DNA from: Sediminibacterium ginsengisoli
GTDB taxonomy: Bacteria; Bacteroidota; Bacteroidia; Chitinophagales; Chitinophagaceae
Reading direction: 5' to 3'
Assembly (NCBI RefSeq): GCF_900167075.1
Contig: NZ_FUWH01000011.1
Span: 12,455 to 76,454 of the forward strand
DNA length: 64,000 bases
Part shown: one piece after another, positions 34,759 to 44,002 of the stretch
How the letters are laid out: each line of letters begins with the position of its first letter
How positions within the stretch are numbered: the stretch's first letter is position 1
Program-made: the position numbers and the translations under genes
Notes under the pieces: generated by a model
Seen by the model: the letters and a program-made list of their open reading frames with translations, nothing else
Databases searched by the model: none
What the model was told of the DNA's origin: nothing

Positions 34759-34829
34759 AGCTTTTAAATTTTCAATGAAACTAACGCTTACCCAACAGAT
34801 TTATTCACAGTATTTATACCTGTTTTTCA

Positions 34830-36098
34830 TCAGGCGAAAAAGATATACGCAATACAGATCGCTGCTATCACGCCAATAATATCTGCAAATATTCCCGCCC
34901 ATATCGCATAACGTACCCGCTTGATTCCTACGCTTCCGAAATAAAGAGCTATGATATAAAAAGTAGTATCTGCACTTCCCTGGAATGTAGATGCCAGCTG
35001 CCCTACAAAACTGTCCGCACCATGCGTTTTAAATACATCGAGCATCAGTCCCCTTGCCCCGCCACCACTGAATGGCCGCATGATTGCAACCGGTAGTGCC
35101 GGCACGAAATCCGCCGTCAGGCCCATGTTCACAAAACACCAGGTAATACCATTGATGATCCAGTCCAATGCCCCGCTGTCGCGGAATACCCTGATCGCAA
35201 CAAGCATTCCCACCAGGTAAGGTATGATCTTGATGATCACATCCCATCCCTGCTTGGCTCCGTCGATGAATGCTTCAAACACATTCACTTTCTTCAGGAA
35301 GCCCCCTATTATAAAAGCACTGATGATCACAAAAAGTATAAAATTACCCAGCACATTACTGAATGTTTCCTTCGTGAACAAAGTTGGTTCCGGAATATTT
35401 TTCTGGGATGGCAAACCATGAATGAACCATGCAAATAAAAGGATAGTTGTAATAATTCCCCCCAGCCAGATGATCAGAACCCTGTCGAACCGCAGCCGCT
35501 GGTAAATTCCCGTGATCACGATACTGGCGATCGTTGCGATAGTAGTGGCGATCATCAAAGGCACAAATACACTGGTTGGATTGGTACTGCCGCCGCCTGC
35601 CCGGTATGCAATGATCGATAATGGTATCAGCGTAAGCCCGCTCGTATGGAGCACCAGGAACATGATCTGTGCATTACTGGCCGTATCTTTTACCGGATTC
35701 AGCGTCTGCAGGCTTTCCATCGCTTTTAAACCGAATGGCGTTGCGGCATTGTCGAGTCCAAGCATATTGGCACTGAAATTCATCACCATCTGCCCCATGG
35801 CCGGGTGCTTATCCGGCACTTCCGGAAACAGCCTTTTCATGAACGGATTCAAAAGCCTGGCCAGGAAATTGATCGCTCCCGCTTTCTCCCCTATATTCAT
35901 CAGCCCCATAAAAAATACCATTACCCCGGTGAGCGGTAAGCCGATATCCATTACGGAAGACTTCGATGCGTCGAATATGCCTTCCACAAGCTTCTTGAAG
36001 ATCTCGTAATCCTGGAACACGATCAGCTTCACCAGGGCAATCACAAGCCCTATCGCAAAAAAGAGGATCCATACGTAGTTTAAGGCCATAGCAGTCAA
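34830..36098 (-). CDS. nucleoside-recognition (Gate) domain membrane protein, SpmA-SpmB fusion
   Basis: The 422-residue protein has about ten membrane helices and two homologous gate domains. The first has FFMGLMNIGEKAGAINFLARLLNP, corresponding to SpmA. The second has VNVFEAFIDGAKQGWDVIIKIIPYLVGML and FSGGGARGLMLD, corresponding to SpmB. In Bacillus these two subunits are separate spore maturation proteins; in Bacteroidota a fused form of unknown substrate is frequent and has nothing to do with sporulation. DNNAATPFG-type gate segments are intact. It faces away from the ychF gene and probably shares the promoter region at 36099-36206. Confidence 0.85.
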   Translation of the reverse strand: MTAMALNYVWILFFAIGLVIALVKLIVFQDYEIFKKLVEGIFDASKSSVMDIGLPLTGVMVFFMGLMNIGEKAGAINFLARLLNPFMKRLFPEVPDKHPAMGQMVMNFSANMLGLDNAATPFGLKAMESLQTLNPVKDTASNAQIMFLVLHTSGLTLIPLSIIAYRAGGGSTNPTSVFVPLMIATTIATIASIVITGIYQRLRFDRVLIIWLGGIITTILLFAWFIHGLPSQKNIPEPTLFTKETFSNVLGNFILFVIISAFIIGGFLKKVNVFEAFIDGAKQGWDVIIKIIPYLVGMLVAIRVFRDSGALDWIINGITWCFVNMGLTADFVPALPVAIMRPFSGGGARGLMLDVFKTHGADSFVGQLASTFQGSADTTFYIIALYFGSVGIKRVRYAIWAGIFADIIGVIAAICIAYIFFA

Positions 36099-36146
36099 TT
36101 AGTTCGTGAAAATAAGGTTATCAACGGAAAAGCAGCGAAACAATTC

Positions 36147-36154
36147 TATATTTG
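36147..36154 (+). promoter_or_regulatory. -7 box of ychF
   Basis: TATATTTG is an exact TAnnTTTG match, 53 bases before the YchF start. No TTTG is seen at 19-20 bases upstream. Confidence 0.55.
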
Positions 36155-36206
36155 CGGCTCAAAATTTTACGGCGGACTTCCATGTCCTCTTAAATTGTAT
36201 ATCAAT

Positions 36207-37310
36207 ATGTCTTTACAAGCTGGAATCGTAGGGTTACCCAATGTCGGAAAATCAACTTTATTCAATGCCGTGAGCATCAACGCGAAAGCTCAGGCCAGCA
36301 ATTACCGCTTCTGCACCATCGAGCCCAATGTAGGCCTGGTGGATGTACCGGATGAGCGCCTCAGCAAACTGGCTTCGCTGGTAAACCCAAACCGTACCGT
36401 TCCCACACAACTGGAGATCGTTGACATCGCCGGGCTGGTGAAGGGCGCCAGCAAAGGCGAAGGACTTGGCAACAAGTTCCTCGGCAATATCCGCGAAGTT
36501 GACGCGATCATCCACGTGATCCGCTGCTTTGAAGACGAGAACGTATTACGCGAAGAAGGCGCCATCAACCCTGTGGGCGATAAAGAGATCATCGATACCG
36601 AACTGCAGCTCAAAGACCTTGAGAGCGTTGAAAAGAAAATGCAGCGCGTGGAAAAAATGGCCCGCGTTGGTTCCGATGCCAAAGCCAAGGCAGAATACGA
36701 TATCCTCACCCGCTGTAAAGAACATCTCGAAAAAGGTAAAAGCATTTTTTCCCTGGGGCTCGACAAAGAAGAAAAAAACGCAGTGGCCGACCTGTTCCTG
36801 CTTACAGATAAACCGGTATTATATGTTGCCAATGTTGACGAAGGTTCTATGCATACCGGCAACAAATATTCCGAAATGCTGAAAAACGCCGTTCAGTCCG
36901 AAGGCGCCGAAGTGATCATCATGTGCAACAATATCGAAGCACAGATCGCTGAAATGGAATCTGAAGAGGACCGCCTGATGTTCATGGAAGAATATAAAAT
37001 GACTGAACCTGCCCTGAACCGCCTCATCCGTACTGCTTATGCGCTGCTGAACCTCGATACTTATTTCACGGCAGGTGTTCAGGAAGTAAGGGCCTGGACC
37101 ATACATAAAGGCTGGAAAGCACCACAGGCTGCCAGCGTGATCCACACCGATTTCGAAAAGGGATTCATCAAAGCTGAGGTAATCGCTTACGAAGACTTCG
37201 TAAAATTCGGAAGCGAAGCCGCCTGCCGCGACAACGGAAAATTAAGGATAGAAGGAAAGGAATATATTGTAAAGGACGGCGACATCATGCATTTCAGGTT
37301 CAATGTATAG
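36207..37310 (+). CDS. ychF: ribosome-associated ATPase/GTPase YchF (OLA1 family)
   Basis: The start at 36207 (MSLQAGIVGLPN) is the conserved YchF N-terminus; an ATG 12 bases earlier is less likely. The 367-residue protein has the P-loop GLPNVGKST (about 8-16), DIAGLV, and at G4 NVDE instead of NKxD, the substitution that makes YchF prefer ATP. The C-terminal TGS domain includes FFTAG-type TYFTAGVQEVRAWTI and HTDFEKGFIKAEV. YchF binds ribosomes and takes part in translation under stress. Length matches the family. Confidence 0.95.
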   Translation: MSLQAGIVGLPNVGKSTLFNAVSINAKAQASNYRFCTIEPNVGLVDVPDERLSKLASLVNPNRTVPTQLEIVDIAGLVKGASKGEGLGNKFLGNIREVDAIIHVIRCFEDENVLREEGAINPVGDKEIIDTELQLKDLESVEKKMQRVEKMARVGSDAKAKAEYDILTRCKEHLEKGKSIFSLGLDKEEKNAVADLFLLTDKPVLYVANVDEGSMHTGNKYSEMLKNAVQSEGAEVIIMCNNIEAQIAEMESEEDRLMFMEEYKMTEPALNRLIRTAYALLNLDTYFTAGVQEVRAWTIHKGWKAPQAASVIHTDFEKGFIKAEVIAYEDFVKFGSEAACRDNGKLRIEGKEYIVKDGDIMHFRFNV

Positions 37311-37332
37311 TAAACCTGCAGAAGCCAACGGG

Positions 37333-37367
37333 AAAGAGCAATGACCAACATCATTGCTCTTTTTTTT
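37333..37367. terminator. terminator between ychF and the Lrp-like gene
   Basis: AAAGAGCAATGA (37333-37344) and TCATTGCTCTTT (37351-37362) form a perfect 12-base stem followed by TTTTTT. The stop codon of the convergent lrp-like gene sits in the T-run, so it probably serves both genes. Confidence 0.85.
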
Positions 37368-37863
37368 AAATACTGACCTGCACCTGCTTGATCACACCCA
37401 TCACGAATATGCTCTGCACATGCCCCAGGTTCTCAGCCTGGCTGAGCTTGTTTACATGGAAATCATAATATGCATCCATATTCTCCGCCACCACTTTGAG
37501 CATAAAGTCGAATTCGCCTGAAATATTATAGCATTCGATCACTTCCGGCATATCCAGGATGCTTTTAATGAAACGTGCACCGGCATTACGGTTATGCTGT
37601 TTCAGTGAAACATAACAGATCACTGTCAATCCTTTTTTTACTCTTGCATGGTCTACCAGCGCAGCGTATTGCCTGATCACACCCGTTTCCTCCATCCGCC
37701 TGATCCGCTCATGAATAGGCGTTGTACTCAGGTGTACTTTATCGGAGATCTCCTTTACCGTAATCCGGGCATTTTGCTGCAGAAGCCGCAGGATCGAAAG
37801 GTCTTTATCATCAAGCATTACCTGCGTTCCAGCTGAATCTTCTTTTTTAACTTGTTTTGCCAT
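37366..37863 (-). CDS. Lrp/AsnC-family transcriptional regulator
   Basis: The 165-residue protein has an N-terminal winged helix-turn-helix (DKDLSILRLLQQNARITVKEI-like start; HTH about 20-65 with STTPIHERIRRMEE) and a C-terminal RAM/effector domain (YVSLKQHNRNAGARF, VIECYNISGEFDFML). Such regulators sense amino acids and often control their neighbours. It is divergent from ahcY with AT-rich inverted repeats in the shared gap, so it likely controls itself and possibly ahcY. The effector is unknown. Confidence 0.9.
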   Translation of the reverse strand: MAKQVKKEDSAGTQVMLDDKDLSILRLLQQNARITVKEISDKVHLSTTPIHERIRRMEETGVIRQYAALVDHARVKKGLTVICYVSLKQHNRNAGARFIKSILDMPEVIECYNISGEFDFMLKVVAENMDAYYDFHVNKLSQAENLGHVQSIFVMGVIKQVQVSI

Positions 37864-37886
37864 ACTTATCAGCAGTTTTATCCTGC

Positions 37887-37943
37887 AAAAATTACATTTT
37901 TTATACTTTTCTCCTAAATAAAATAAAATATAGAGTATTTTAT
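37887..37943. promoter_or_regulatory. two AT-rich inverted repeats between the Lrp-like gene and ahcY
   Basis: AAAAAT-TAC-ATTTTT lies at 37887-37901. ATAAAATA-TAGAG-TATTTTAT lies at 37923-37943, just upstream of the ahcY -7 box and over its -33 region. Lrp/AsnC proteins bind AT-rich symmetric sites of this size, so these are candidate operators. Confidence 0.45.
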
Positions 37944-37953
37944 CCTATCCAGC

Positions 37954-37961
37954 TACATTTG
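37954..37961 (+). promoter_or_regulatory. -7 box of ahcY
   Basis: TACATTTG matches TAnnTTTG and lies 20 bases before the ahcY start codon. Confidence 0.6.
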
Positions 37962-37981
37962 CATTTCATAAAAACAAACTT

Positions 37982-39307
37982 ATGTCTACATTAACCAATT
38001 CCATTGATTTCAGCCTGCCGTACAAAGTGGCTGATATCAGCCTCGCAGACTGGGGTCGCAAAGAAATACGCCTTGCCGAAGCAGAAATGCCGGGCCTGAT
38101 GAGCCTCCGTGCAGAATATGGTGCAACTCAGCCATTGAAAGGTGCGCGTATTGCCGGTTGTCTTCACATGACCATCCAGACCGCTGTTCTGATCGAAACG
38201 CTGGTAGCACTGGGTGCTGAAGTTAAATGGAGTTCCTGCAATATCTTCTCTACACAGGATCAGGCTGCTGCTGCTATCGCCGCTGCAGGTATTGGTGTAT
38301 TTGCCTGGAAAGGCCAGACACTGGAAGAAGCCGACTGGTGTATTGAACAAACCTTATTCTTCGGAAGCGCCGAGCGTCCGCTGAACATGATCCTGGATGA
38401 TGGCGGCGATCTGACCAATATCGTTCTGGACAAATACCCTGAACTGGTACAGAACATCAAAGGCCTGAGTGAAGAAACCACTACCGGTGTTCACCGTCTC
38501 TACGAAAGAATGGCTAAAGGCACCCTGCCAATTCCTGCCATCAACGTGAACGACTCAGTTACCAAATCCAAATTCGACAACAAATACGGCTGCCAGGAAT
38601 CACTGGTTGATGCGATCCGTCGCGCAACTGATGTAATGATGGCGGGTAAAGTTGCTGTTGTAGGTGGTTATGGCGATGTAGGTAAAGGTTCTGCCCTTTC
38701 TTTACGTGGTGCCGGCTGCCGTGTGATCGTTACCGAGATCGATCCGATCTGTGCTTTACAGGCTGCTATGGACGGTTTTGAAGTGAAGAAAATGATCGAT
38801 GCGGTGAAAGAAGCCGATATCGTTGTTACCGCTTCAGGCTGCCGCGACCTGCTTACCGAAAAGCATTTCCGCCTGATGAAAGACAAAGCGATTGTCTGCA
38901 ACATCGGCCACTTCGACATCGAGATCGATATCGCATGGCTCAACAACAACTACGGTCATACAAAAGATACCATCAAACCACAGGTTGACCTCTACAATAT
39001 CGAAGGTAAAGATGTGATCATCCTGGCAGAAGGACGCCTGGTAAACCTCGGCTGTGCTACGGGTCACCCTTCGTTTGTAATGAGTAACTCGTTCTCTAAC
39101 CAGACACTGGCGCAGATCGAACTCTGGACCAACTTCAAAAATTACGAGAACAAGGTTTATGTACTGCCCAAACACCTCGATGAGAAAGTGGCACGTCTGC
39201 ACCTTGCCAAAGTAGGCGCTGAACTGGATGAACTGACCGACGAACAGGCTTCATACCTGGGCATTCCGAAGACCGGTCCTTTCAAAGCTGACCATTACCG
39301 TTATTAA
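37982..39307 (+). CDS. ahcY: adenosylhomocysteinase
   Basis: The 441-residue cytoplasmic enzyme splits S-adenosylhomocysteine into adenosine and homocysteine, relieving product inhibition of methyltransferases. Motifs: [28 protein letters not shown] near the N-terminus in short pieces, the NAD-binding [10 protein letters not shown] (about 223-232), [20 protein letters not shown] and [11 protein letters not shown]. The C-terminal FKADHYRY is the conserved tail that closes over NAD of the neighbouring subunit. Its own -7 box and divergent Lrp-like gene suggest amino-acid-linked control. A long AT-rich hairpin follows. Confidence 0.97.
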   Translation: MSTLTNSIDFSLPYKVADISLADWGRKEIRLAEAEMPGLMSLRAEYGATQPLKGARIAGCLHMTIQTAVLIETLVALGAEVKWSSCNIFSTQDQAAAAIAAAGIGVFAWKGQTLEEADWCIEQTLFFGSAERPLNMILDDGGDLTNIVLDKYPELVQNIKGLSEETTTGVHRLYERMAKGTLPIPAINVNDSVTKSKFDNKYGCQESLVDAIRRATDVMMAGKVAVVGGYGDVGKGSALSLRGAGCRVIVTEIDPICALQAAMDGFEVKKMIDAVKEADIVVTASGCRDLLTEKHFRLMKDKAIVCNIGHFDIEIDIAWLNNNYGHTKDTIKPQVDLYNIEGKDVIILAEGRLVNLGCATGHPSFVMSNSFSNQTLAQIELWTNFKNYENKVYVLPKHLDEKVARLHLAKVGAELDELTDEQASYLGIPKTGPFKADHYRY

Positions 39308-39324
39308 TAGCTAACCGGGAATTG

Positions 39325-39363
39325 AATTAAGAATTAGGACCGAATAGATCCTAATTCTTAATT
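39325..39363 (+). terminator. hairpin after ahcY
   Basis: AATTAAGAATTAGGA (39325-39339) and TCCTAATTCTTAATT (39349-39363) form a perfect 15-base stem around a nine-base loop. It ends nine bases before the next start codon. Confidence 0.75.
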
Positions 39364-39371
39364 TCACCCCG

Positions 39372-40310
39372 ATGTTAGAGCGCGCTACTGTTCAAAATAC
39401 ACGGATTTTCAAAAAATGCATAGCATTGATCCTCTGCATATGCATGTCAGGTATTTCAACAGCCCAACGCGAACGTGATACATCCCGCACTTCTACCCGC
39501 CAGGACGCCATCGCTTTTATCAGCAGGATCACCGAACTGCCGCAGAGTGCACACTGGCCCAATATAAAGCCGGCCCTCTTTCTTCAGAACCTTAAGAACA
39601 ATATCGAGAACCCGCTCAGCCTGCACGAAGGAAATAATACCAATTTCTGTGCATACGCGGCCATGTCCTACATTCCCCTTCAGTTCGATCCGCTTGGTTT
39701 TGCCAAAGACCTGCTGCAGTTGTACAGGGAAGGTAAAGTGAAGATGGGCCGGGTAAATATTACACCTTCCAGTGAAGTAAAACTCGCCGCAGGCAGGCTG
39801 GCATTCAAAGGCGAGCTCGACATCAGGCCCGCAGACCAGATGTGGTTCCTGGCGCTTGCCGATCATTTCAAATGCTACCTCAACATCTTCGACAAGCATT
39901 TCGATATGGGTGATGAGAACAGCTTCTGGGCGGCTACCAGTTTCGGCAAATTCAATCATATGATCCGTTCACTTTTCAGGTACAGGGTGGAAGCCAAAGG
40001 CTCAGACCTGATCAGACCTACCATCGATCATCTTTACGGCTACCTGAAAGAACGCGTAAGTAAGGGAACAGTTGCGCTTTTCGTGAATAACATGTCGCTC
40101 TACCAGAAAGATCACCGCCAGGTGAAACCCGGTGTGGGCACACATTTCATCATCCTGAAAGACATTGAAGAAGCGCCGGACGGAAGGATCAACATTACTT
40201 ACTGGGATTATGGCGGACTCACGCTCCAGCAGGTAACGCCCTCGTTCCTTTACAGGCTCATCTTCGGTATCACTTTCTGCACAAAACGAACAGCCAATGC
40301 GCCGCAATAG
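39372..40310 (+). CDS. exported protein with a possible papain-like Cys-His-Asp centre
   Basis: The 312-residue protein has a hydrophobic N-terminal signal (about 12-31, ending STAQR) after a longer basic start. I do not recognise the family with certainty. The mature part holds NTNFCAYAAMSY (Cys93), GTHFIILKDI (His258) and ITYWDYGG (Asp279). Order and spacing recall C39-like or papain-like peptidases, where the Cys sits early in a helix and His and Asp near the end. A Trp-rich middle (ADQMWFLALADHFK, SFWAAT) is distinctive. The next gene, a lipoprotein, overlaps by 14 bases, so both probably act together at the envelope. Enzymatic function is inference. Confidence 0.55.
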   Translation: MLERATVQNTRIFKKCIALILCICMSGISTAQRERDTSRTSTRQDAIAFISRITELPQSAHWPNIKPALFLQNLKNNIENPLSLHEGNNTNFCAYAAMSYIPLQFDPLGFAKDLLQLYREGKVKMGRVNITPSSEVKLAAGRLAFKGELDIRPADQMWFLALADHFKCYLNIFDKHFDMGDENSFWAATSFGKFNHMIRSLFRYRVEAKGSDLIRPTIDHLYGYLKERVSKGTVALFVNNMSLYQKDHRQVKPGVGTHFIILKDIEEAPDGRINITYWDYGGLTLQQVTPSFLYRLIFGITFCTKRTANAPQ

Positions 40311-40908
40311 ACCTGTTTACATATTATGCCTTGTGGTGCCCGCGTTCCTGCTGTTCGCATGCCGTTCCAGCAGGAAACTGACAGCAGATTACTACTATGA
40401 GAATGAAGCTGCACTCACGAGTATTGAAAAAGCTTATGCATCCTTATACAAACAACGCCCTTTTTCCGTTGAGTTCATCGATAAAGGATTCAATTATGTA
40501 TCGCTGATGCTGCAGTCGAACAGGATCAAATACATTTACGAGTTTGAACTGAATGAACCACGCCTGCAGGATACGCTTGCCCGTTACCAGATGGACAGTG
40601 CGGCTATTATGAAAATGATCCGCCAGATGAAGGATATCCAGTGTGTATGGATCAACAACCTGGACTATTATGTGGATGAACAGAAAAGAAGCATGATCTT
40701 CATGTCGCTCCGTACCGTACCACCGAGGATACCATTTGCGGAGAAGAAATACTATATCCTCACCTTCTTCAACCAGCCGCAGTTCTTCGATAACCAGGGC
40801 CGCCTGCTCGCGAACAGGAGGCAAAGAAGATTGCGCAAGATCGATGATAACTTTTTTCAAAGGATCAACGACCGTGTCTGTTATACCATTTCGGAGCGCT
40901 TCCGTTAA
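40297..40908 (+). CDS. lipoprotein of unknown function coupled to the preceding gene
   Basis: The 203-residue product begins MRRNRPVYILCL with a hydrophobic core and lipobox LFAC (Cys22), so it is a lipoprotein. The mature part is rich in Tyr, Arg and Gln, with QSNRIKYIYEFELN, WINNLDYYVDEQKR and an RRQRRLRKIDDNFF stretch. No family could be named. It starts inside the last codons of the Cys-His-Asp gene (14-base overlap, different frame) and so is translationally coupled with it. Confidence 0.6.
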   Translation: MRRNRPVYILCLVVPAFLLFACRSSRKLTADYYYENEAALTSIEKAYASLYKQRPFSVEFIDKGFNYVSLMLQSNRIKYIYEFELNEPRLQDTLARYQMDSAAIMKMIRQMKDIQCVWINNLDYYVDEQKRSMIFMSLRTVPPRIPFAEKKYYILTFFNQPQFFDNQGRLLANRRQRRLRKIDDNFFQRINDRVCYTISERFR

Positions 40909-40988
40909 TTAGTTTTACCCGCCTCAGGAAGATATAAACAACTCTCCTAAGTCAACGTTAAAAACAACTGAATGGCTTCATTTTCCAA

Positions 40989-40996
40989 TATCTTTG
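40989..40996 (+). promoter_or_regulatory. -7 box of the polysaccharide deacetylase gene
   Basis: TATCTTTG matches TAnnTTTG and lies 22 bases before the ATG at 41019. Confidence 0.6.
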
Positions 40997-41018
40997 TTAT
41001 GAACCTATTCAGTAACAT

Positions 41019-41849
41019 ATGAGAAATCTAAAACCCATCTTCCATGCGGGGGTATGCATTGCATTACTCGCAGCATGTAACAGCAAACCGAGTAACGACA
41101 AAACAGCGGCAGATACAACAAAAACAGTTGCCGCAGCACCGGCCGGCCCCGGCAGCCCGATCAAATACGACAGTTCCAAACGTTACATCTTCCTTACCTG
41201 GGATGATTCTCCGCAACCGCCAGGCACCGTTGTATCCAAGAGGATCTTTAAGGAGCAGGGTGTAAAAGCAACATTCTTTGCAGTAGGCATGCACTACGAT
41301 ATCGACCCCGTACGCAAGCGTATCCTCGACAGTATCCGTAACGAATATCCCCAGTTCCTGCTGGCCAACCACAGCTATTCGCATGGTTTCAGGGATAACT
41401 ACAATAAATTCTATACGATGGTAGACAGTGCAGCCAGCGACTTTGCACATGCACAGCAGCAAATGAATATCCCGCTGAAGATCGTTCGTATGCCGGGCAG
41501 GAATAACTGGGCAGGCAAAGGCGAGTTCCGCGGCCCGAAAAGCAGTGAGAAAGTAGCCCGCAGGCTGGATTCGCTCGGTTACCAGGTAATCGGCTGGGAT
41601 CTTGAATGGCAGTTTGTGAAAGGCAGCGCTCCCAAACAGGGTGCAGCAGAAATGGTACGCATGATCAACGACAAGTTTGAAAGCGGTTACACCAACCAGC
41701 CCAATACCGTAGTGATCCTTGCGCACGACCGTATGTTCGGCAAAGCACCCTATACCGATTCACTTGCCAGGTTCATTACCCTGCTGAAACAGGACCCGCG
41801 TAATGTATTCGAAACCATAGATCATTACCCATCTGTAATGAATAAATAG
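41019..41849 (+). CDS. polysaccharide deacetylase lipoprotein (NodB domain)
   Basis: The 276-residue protein has a lipoprotein signal (LLAAC, Cys21) and a Thr/Ala-rich spacer. The NodB/CE4 domain then begins at YIFLTWDDSP (about 54-63), a variant of the TFDDGP motif with the catalytic and metal Asp pair. ATFFAVG, then HSYSH (about 111-115, metal His pair) and RMPGRNNW follow, with GWDLEW and ILAHDR as later motifs. CE4 enzymes remove N-acetyl or O-acetyl groups from chitin, peptidoglycan or other glycans. It lies just before a GH20 gene but is separated from it by a terminator. The substrate is not determined. Confidence 0.88.
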   Translation: MRNLKPIFHAGVCIALLAACNSKPSNDKTAADTTKTVAAAPAGPGSPIKYDSSKRYIFLTWDDSPQPPGTVVSKRIFKEQGVKATFFAVGMHYDIDPVRKRILDSIRNEYPQFLLANHSYSHGFRDNYNKFYTMVDSAASDFAHAQQQMNIPLKIVRMPGRNNWAGKGEFRGPKSSEKVARRLDSLGYQVIGWDLEWQFVKGSAPKQGAAEMVRMINDKFESGYTNQPNTVVILAHDRMFGKAPYTDSLARFITLLKQDPRNVFETIDHYPSVMNK

Positions 41850-41867
41850 TTTCAACCTATTGTTCTG

Positions 41868-41893
41868 AAAAGCCGGCCACAGTGCCGGCTTTT
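41868..41893 (+). terminator. terminator after the deacetylase gene
   Basis: AAAAGCCGGC (41868-41877) and GCCGGCTTTT (41884-41893) form a perfect 10-base stem around CACAGT. Confidence 0.88.
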
Positions 41894-41957
41894 CCATTAT
41901 AACCCGTTATTGTGCATTGGGCATTCCTCCTTATCTTCCGCATCCCAAATAAAACCA

Positions 41958-43856
41958 ATGAAAAAACTTTGTCTCCCCCTTTTTTTGTTATGGCTCACTG
42001 CAGGCCTTCAGGCCCAGAACATGCTGCCTGTAGTACCGGCGCCATCGTCTGCAGTTGTACAGAATGGAAAATTTGTGTTGAAGAATAATACCCCGGTGGT
42101 TGTAAAAGGTGACCAGGCAGCCGTGAAAGTTGCAGAAATGCTCGCGGCAAAACTGGCCGTACCTACCGGTGGCTCCTATCCTGTTAAAAAAACTGCAGTA
42201 ACCGGCAACAGTATACAGCTGCAGCTTCTGACCAATGCAGATACAGCACTGGGAAGCGAAGGTTACAAGCTTGTTGTAACGCCGGCACAGATTACCATCA
42301 CTGCCAACCAGCCTGCAGGACTTTTCTACGGTACCCAGACCTTACTGCAACTCTTACCGGCAGCTATTGAAAGCAAAAAAGAAGTAAAAAATATCAGCTG
42401 GACCATCCCCTGCGCCACTATTACCGATAAACCACGTTTCGGCTGGCGCGGATTGATGTTTGATGTAACGCGCCATTTCTTTACCAAGCAGGAAGTGAAA
42501 CAGTTCATCGATGATATGGTGAAATATAAATTCAATATGCTGCACCTGCATTTAACCGACGACCAGGGCTGGCGCATTGAGATCAAATCATTACCCGAGC
42601 TTACCAAAGTAGGTGCATGGAGGCAGGACAGGAAAGGCAAATGGGGCAACACACCGGCCCCGGATTCTACCGAGCCGAAAACTTACGGCGGATTTTATAC
42701 GCATGATGATATCCGCGAGCTGGTGCAGTATGCGGCAGACCGCTTCGTAGCCATCATGCCCGAGATCGATGTTCCGGGGCATAGTATGGCGGCGATTGCC
42801 ACTTATCCGGAACTGGCAACCGTACCAGGCACATATCATGTTAATATCAGCGATAAATTCCTCGTATGGGGCAGCGGTGGCTCCTTCTATGCAATAAGCG
42901 ACAATACACTCAATCCGGCCAACGAAAAAGTATACAGCTTCCTCGATAAAGTGTTTACTGAAGTGGCTCAGCTCTTCCCCTTTCCTTACATACATATGGG
43001 CGGCGACGAAACCGCAAAGAACCTCTGGGAAAAAAGTGATGACATCAAAGGCCTGATGCAGCGTGAGAAGCTGAAAGACGTGCACGAAGTACAAAGCTAT
43101 TTTGTAAAGCGTGTGGAAAAGATCATCGAATCGAAAGGAAAGAAAATGATGGGCTGGGATGAGATCCTGGAAGGCGGACTGGCCCCTAATGCAGCAGTAA
43201 TGAGCTGGCGCAGCATGAAAGGCGGAGCAGAAGCTGCTGCACAGAAACATCCTGTGGTGATGAGTCCTGCCCAGTTTGCGTACCTCGATTATTACCAGGG
43301 CGAAAGCACGGTAGAGCCACCCGTTTACGCAGCACTGCGTTTGAACAAAACCTACCAGTTCGATCCGCTGCCGGCAGGTGTTGACCCTAAATACATACTG
43401 GGAGGCCAGGGCAACCTCTGGACCGAACAGCTCAATAATTTCCGCAGCGTACAATACATGCTGTGGCCGCGGGCAATGGCGATCGCGGAATCAACCTGGT
43501 CTCCCAAGGAGAAAAAGAACTGGGATAATTTCGTAGGTCGTGTTGAACAGCAATTCGTACGGCTGGATTCATCCCGCACCCGTTACGCCCGCAGCATCTA
43601 TGATCCGATCATCCGCACAAAAACGGATGGCAAGGATAACCTGACGCTCATTCTTGAAAAAGAAGTAGCGGATATGGATATCCATTATTCCCTGAATGAG
43701 AGCGTACCGGATAATTATTACCCGGTTTATACCAAACCATTTGTGCTGGACAAAGACGTAATGACCGTGCGTATCGTTACTTACCGGAACGGAGTACAGG
43801 TAGGTAAACAGATCATTATGCCGCTGGCTGAATTAAAGAAAAGGGCTGAAAAATAA
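41958..43856 (+). CDS. second exported GH20 beta-N-acetylhexosaminidase
   Basis: The start at 41958 (MKKLCLP) gives a signal peptide ending LQAQN; the upstream ATG at 41910 adds 16 unlikely residues. The 632-residue protein has a GH20b N-terminal domain (about 20-150) and the barrel from KPRFGWRG. It shows HLHLTDDQGWR (196-206), PGH (273-275) and HMGGDE with the catalytic pair Asp350 and Glu351. A C-terminal chitobiase-type sandwich domain (about 575-632, HYSLNES and KPFVLDKD) is present, which the GH20 enzyme at 4683 lacks. It would release terminal GlcNAc/GalNAc in the periplasm. Flanking terminators make it a single-gene unit. Confidence 0.94.
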   Translation: MKKLCLPLFLLWLTAGLQAQNMLPVVPAPSSAVVQNGKFVLKNNTPVVVKGDQAAVKVAEMLAAKLAVPTGGSYPVKKTAVTGNSIQLQLLTNADTALGSEGYKLVVTPAQITITANQPAGLFYGTQTLLQLLPAAIESKKEVKNISWTIPCATITDKPRFGWRGLMFDVTRHFFTKQEVKQFIDDMVKYKFNMLHLHLTDDQGWRIEIKSLPELTKVGAWRQDRKGKWGNTPAPDSTEPKTYGGFYTHDDIRELVQYAADRFVAIMPEIDVPGHSMAAIATYPELATVPGTYHVNISDKFLVWGSGGSFYAISDNTLNPANEKVYSFLDKVFTEVAQLFPFPYIHMGGDETAKNLWEKSDDIKGLMQREKLKDVHEVQSYFVKRVEKIIESKGKKMMGWDEILEGGLAPNAAVMSWRSMKGGAEAAAQKHPVVMSPAQFAYLDYYQGESTVEPPVYAALRLNKTYQFDPLPAGVDPKYILGGQGNLWTEQLNNFRSVQYMLWPRAMAIAESTWSPKEKKNWDNFVGRVEQQFVRLDSSRTRYARSIYDPIIRTKTDGKDNLTLILEKEVADMDIHYSLNESVPDNYYPVYTKPFVLDKDVMTVRIVTYRNGVQVGKQIIMPLAELKKRAEK

Positions 43857-43876
43857 GGCAGCGCAGATCAATTTAA

Positions 43877-43913
43877 AATAAGCTCCGCTTAAACAGGCGG
43901 GGCTTATTTTTTG
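43877..43913 (+). terminator. terminator after the second GH20 gene
   Basis: AATAAGCTCCGC (43877-43888) pairs with GCGGGGCTTATT (43897-43908; one T-G pair) and is followed by TTTT. Confidence 0.87.
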
Positions 43914-44002
43914 AAATCCGCTTAAAGTGAACATATTCCGTACAATTACCTGTTTCATCAATCCTTTACCACCCTTATCTTCGCCCAATATTCCCGTTCA
44001 AT

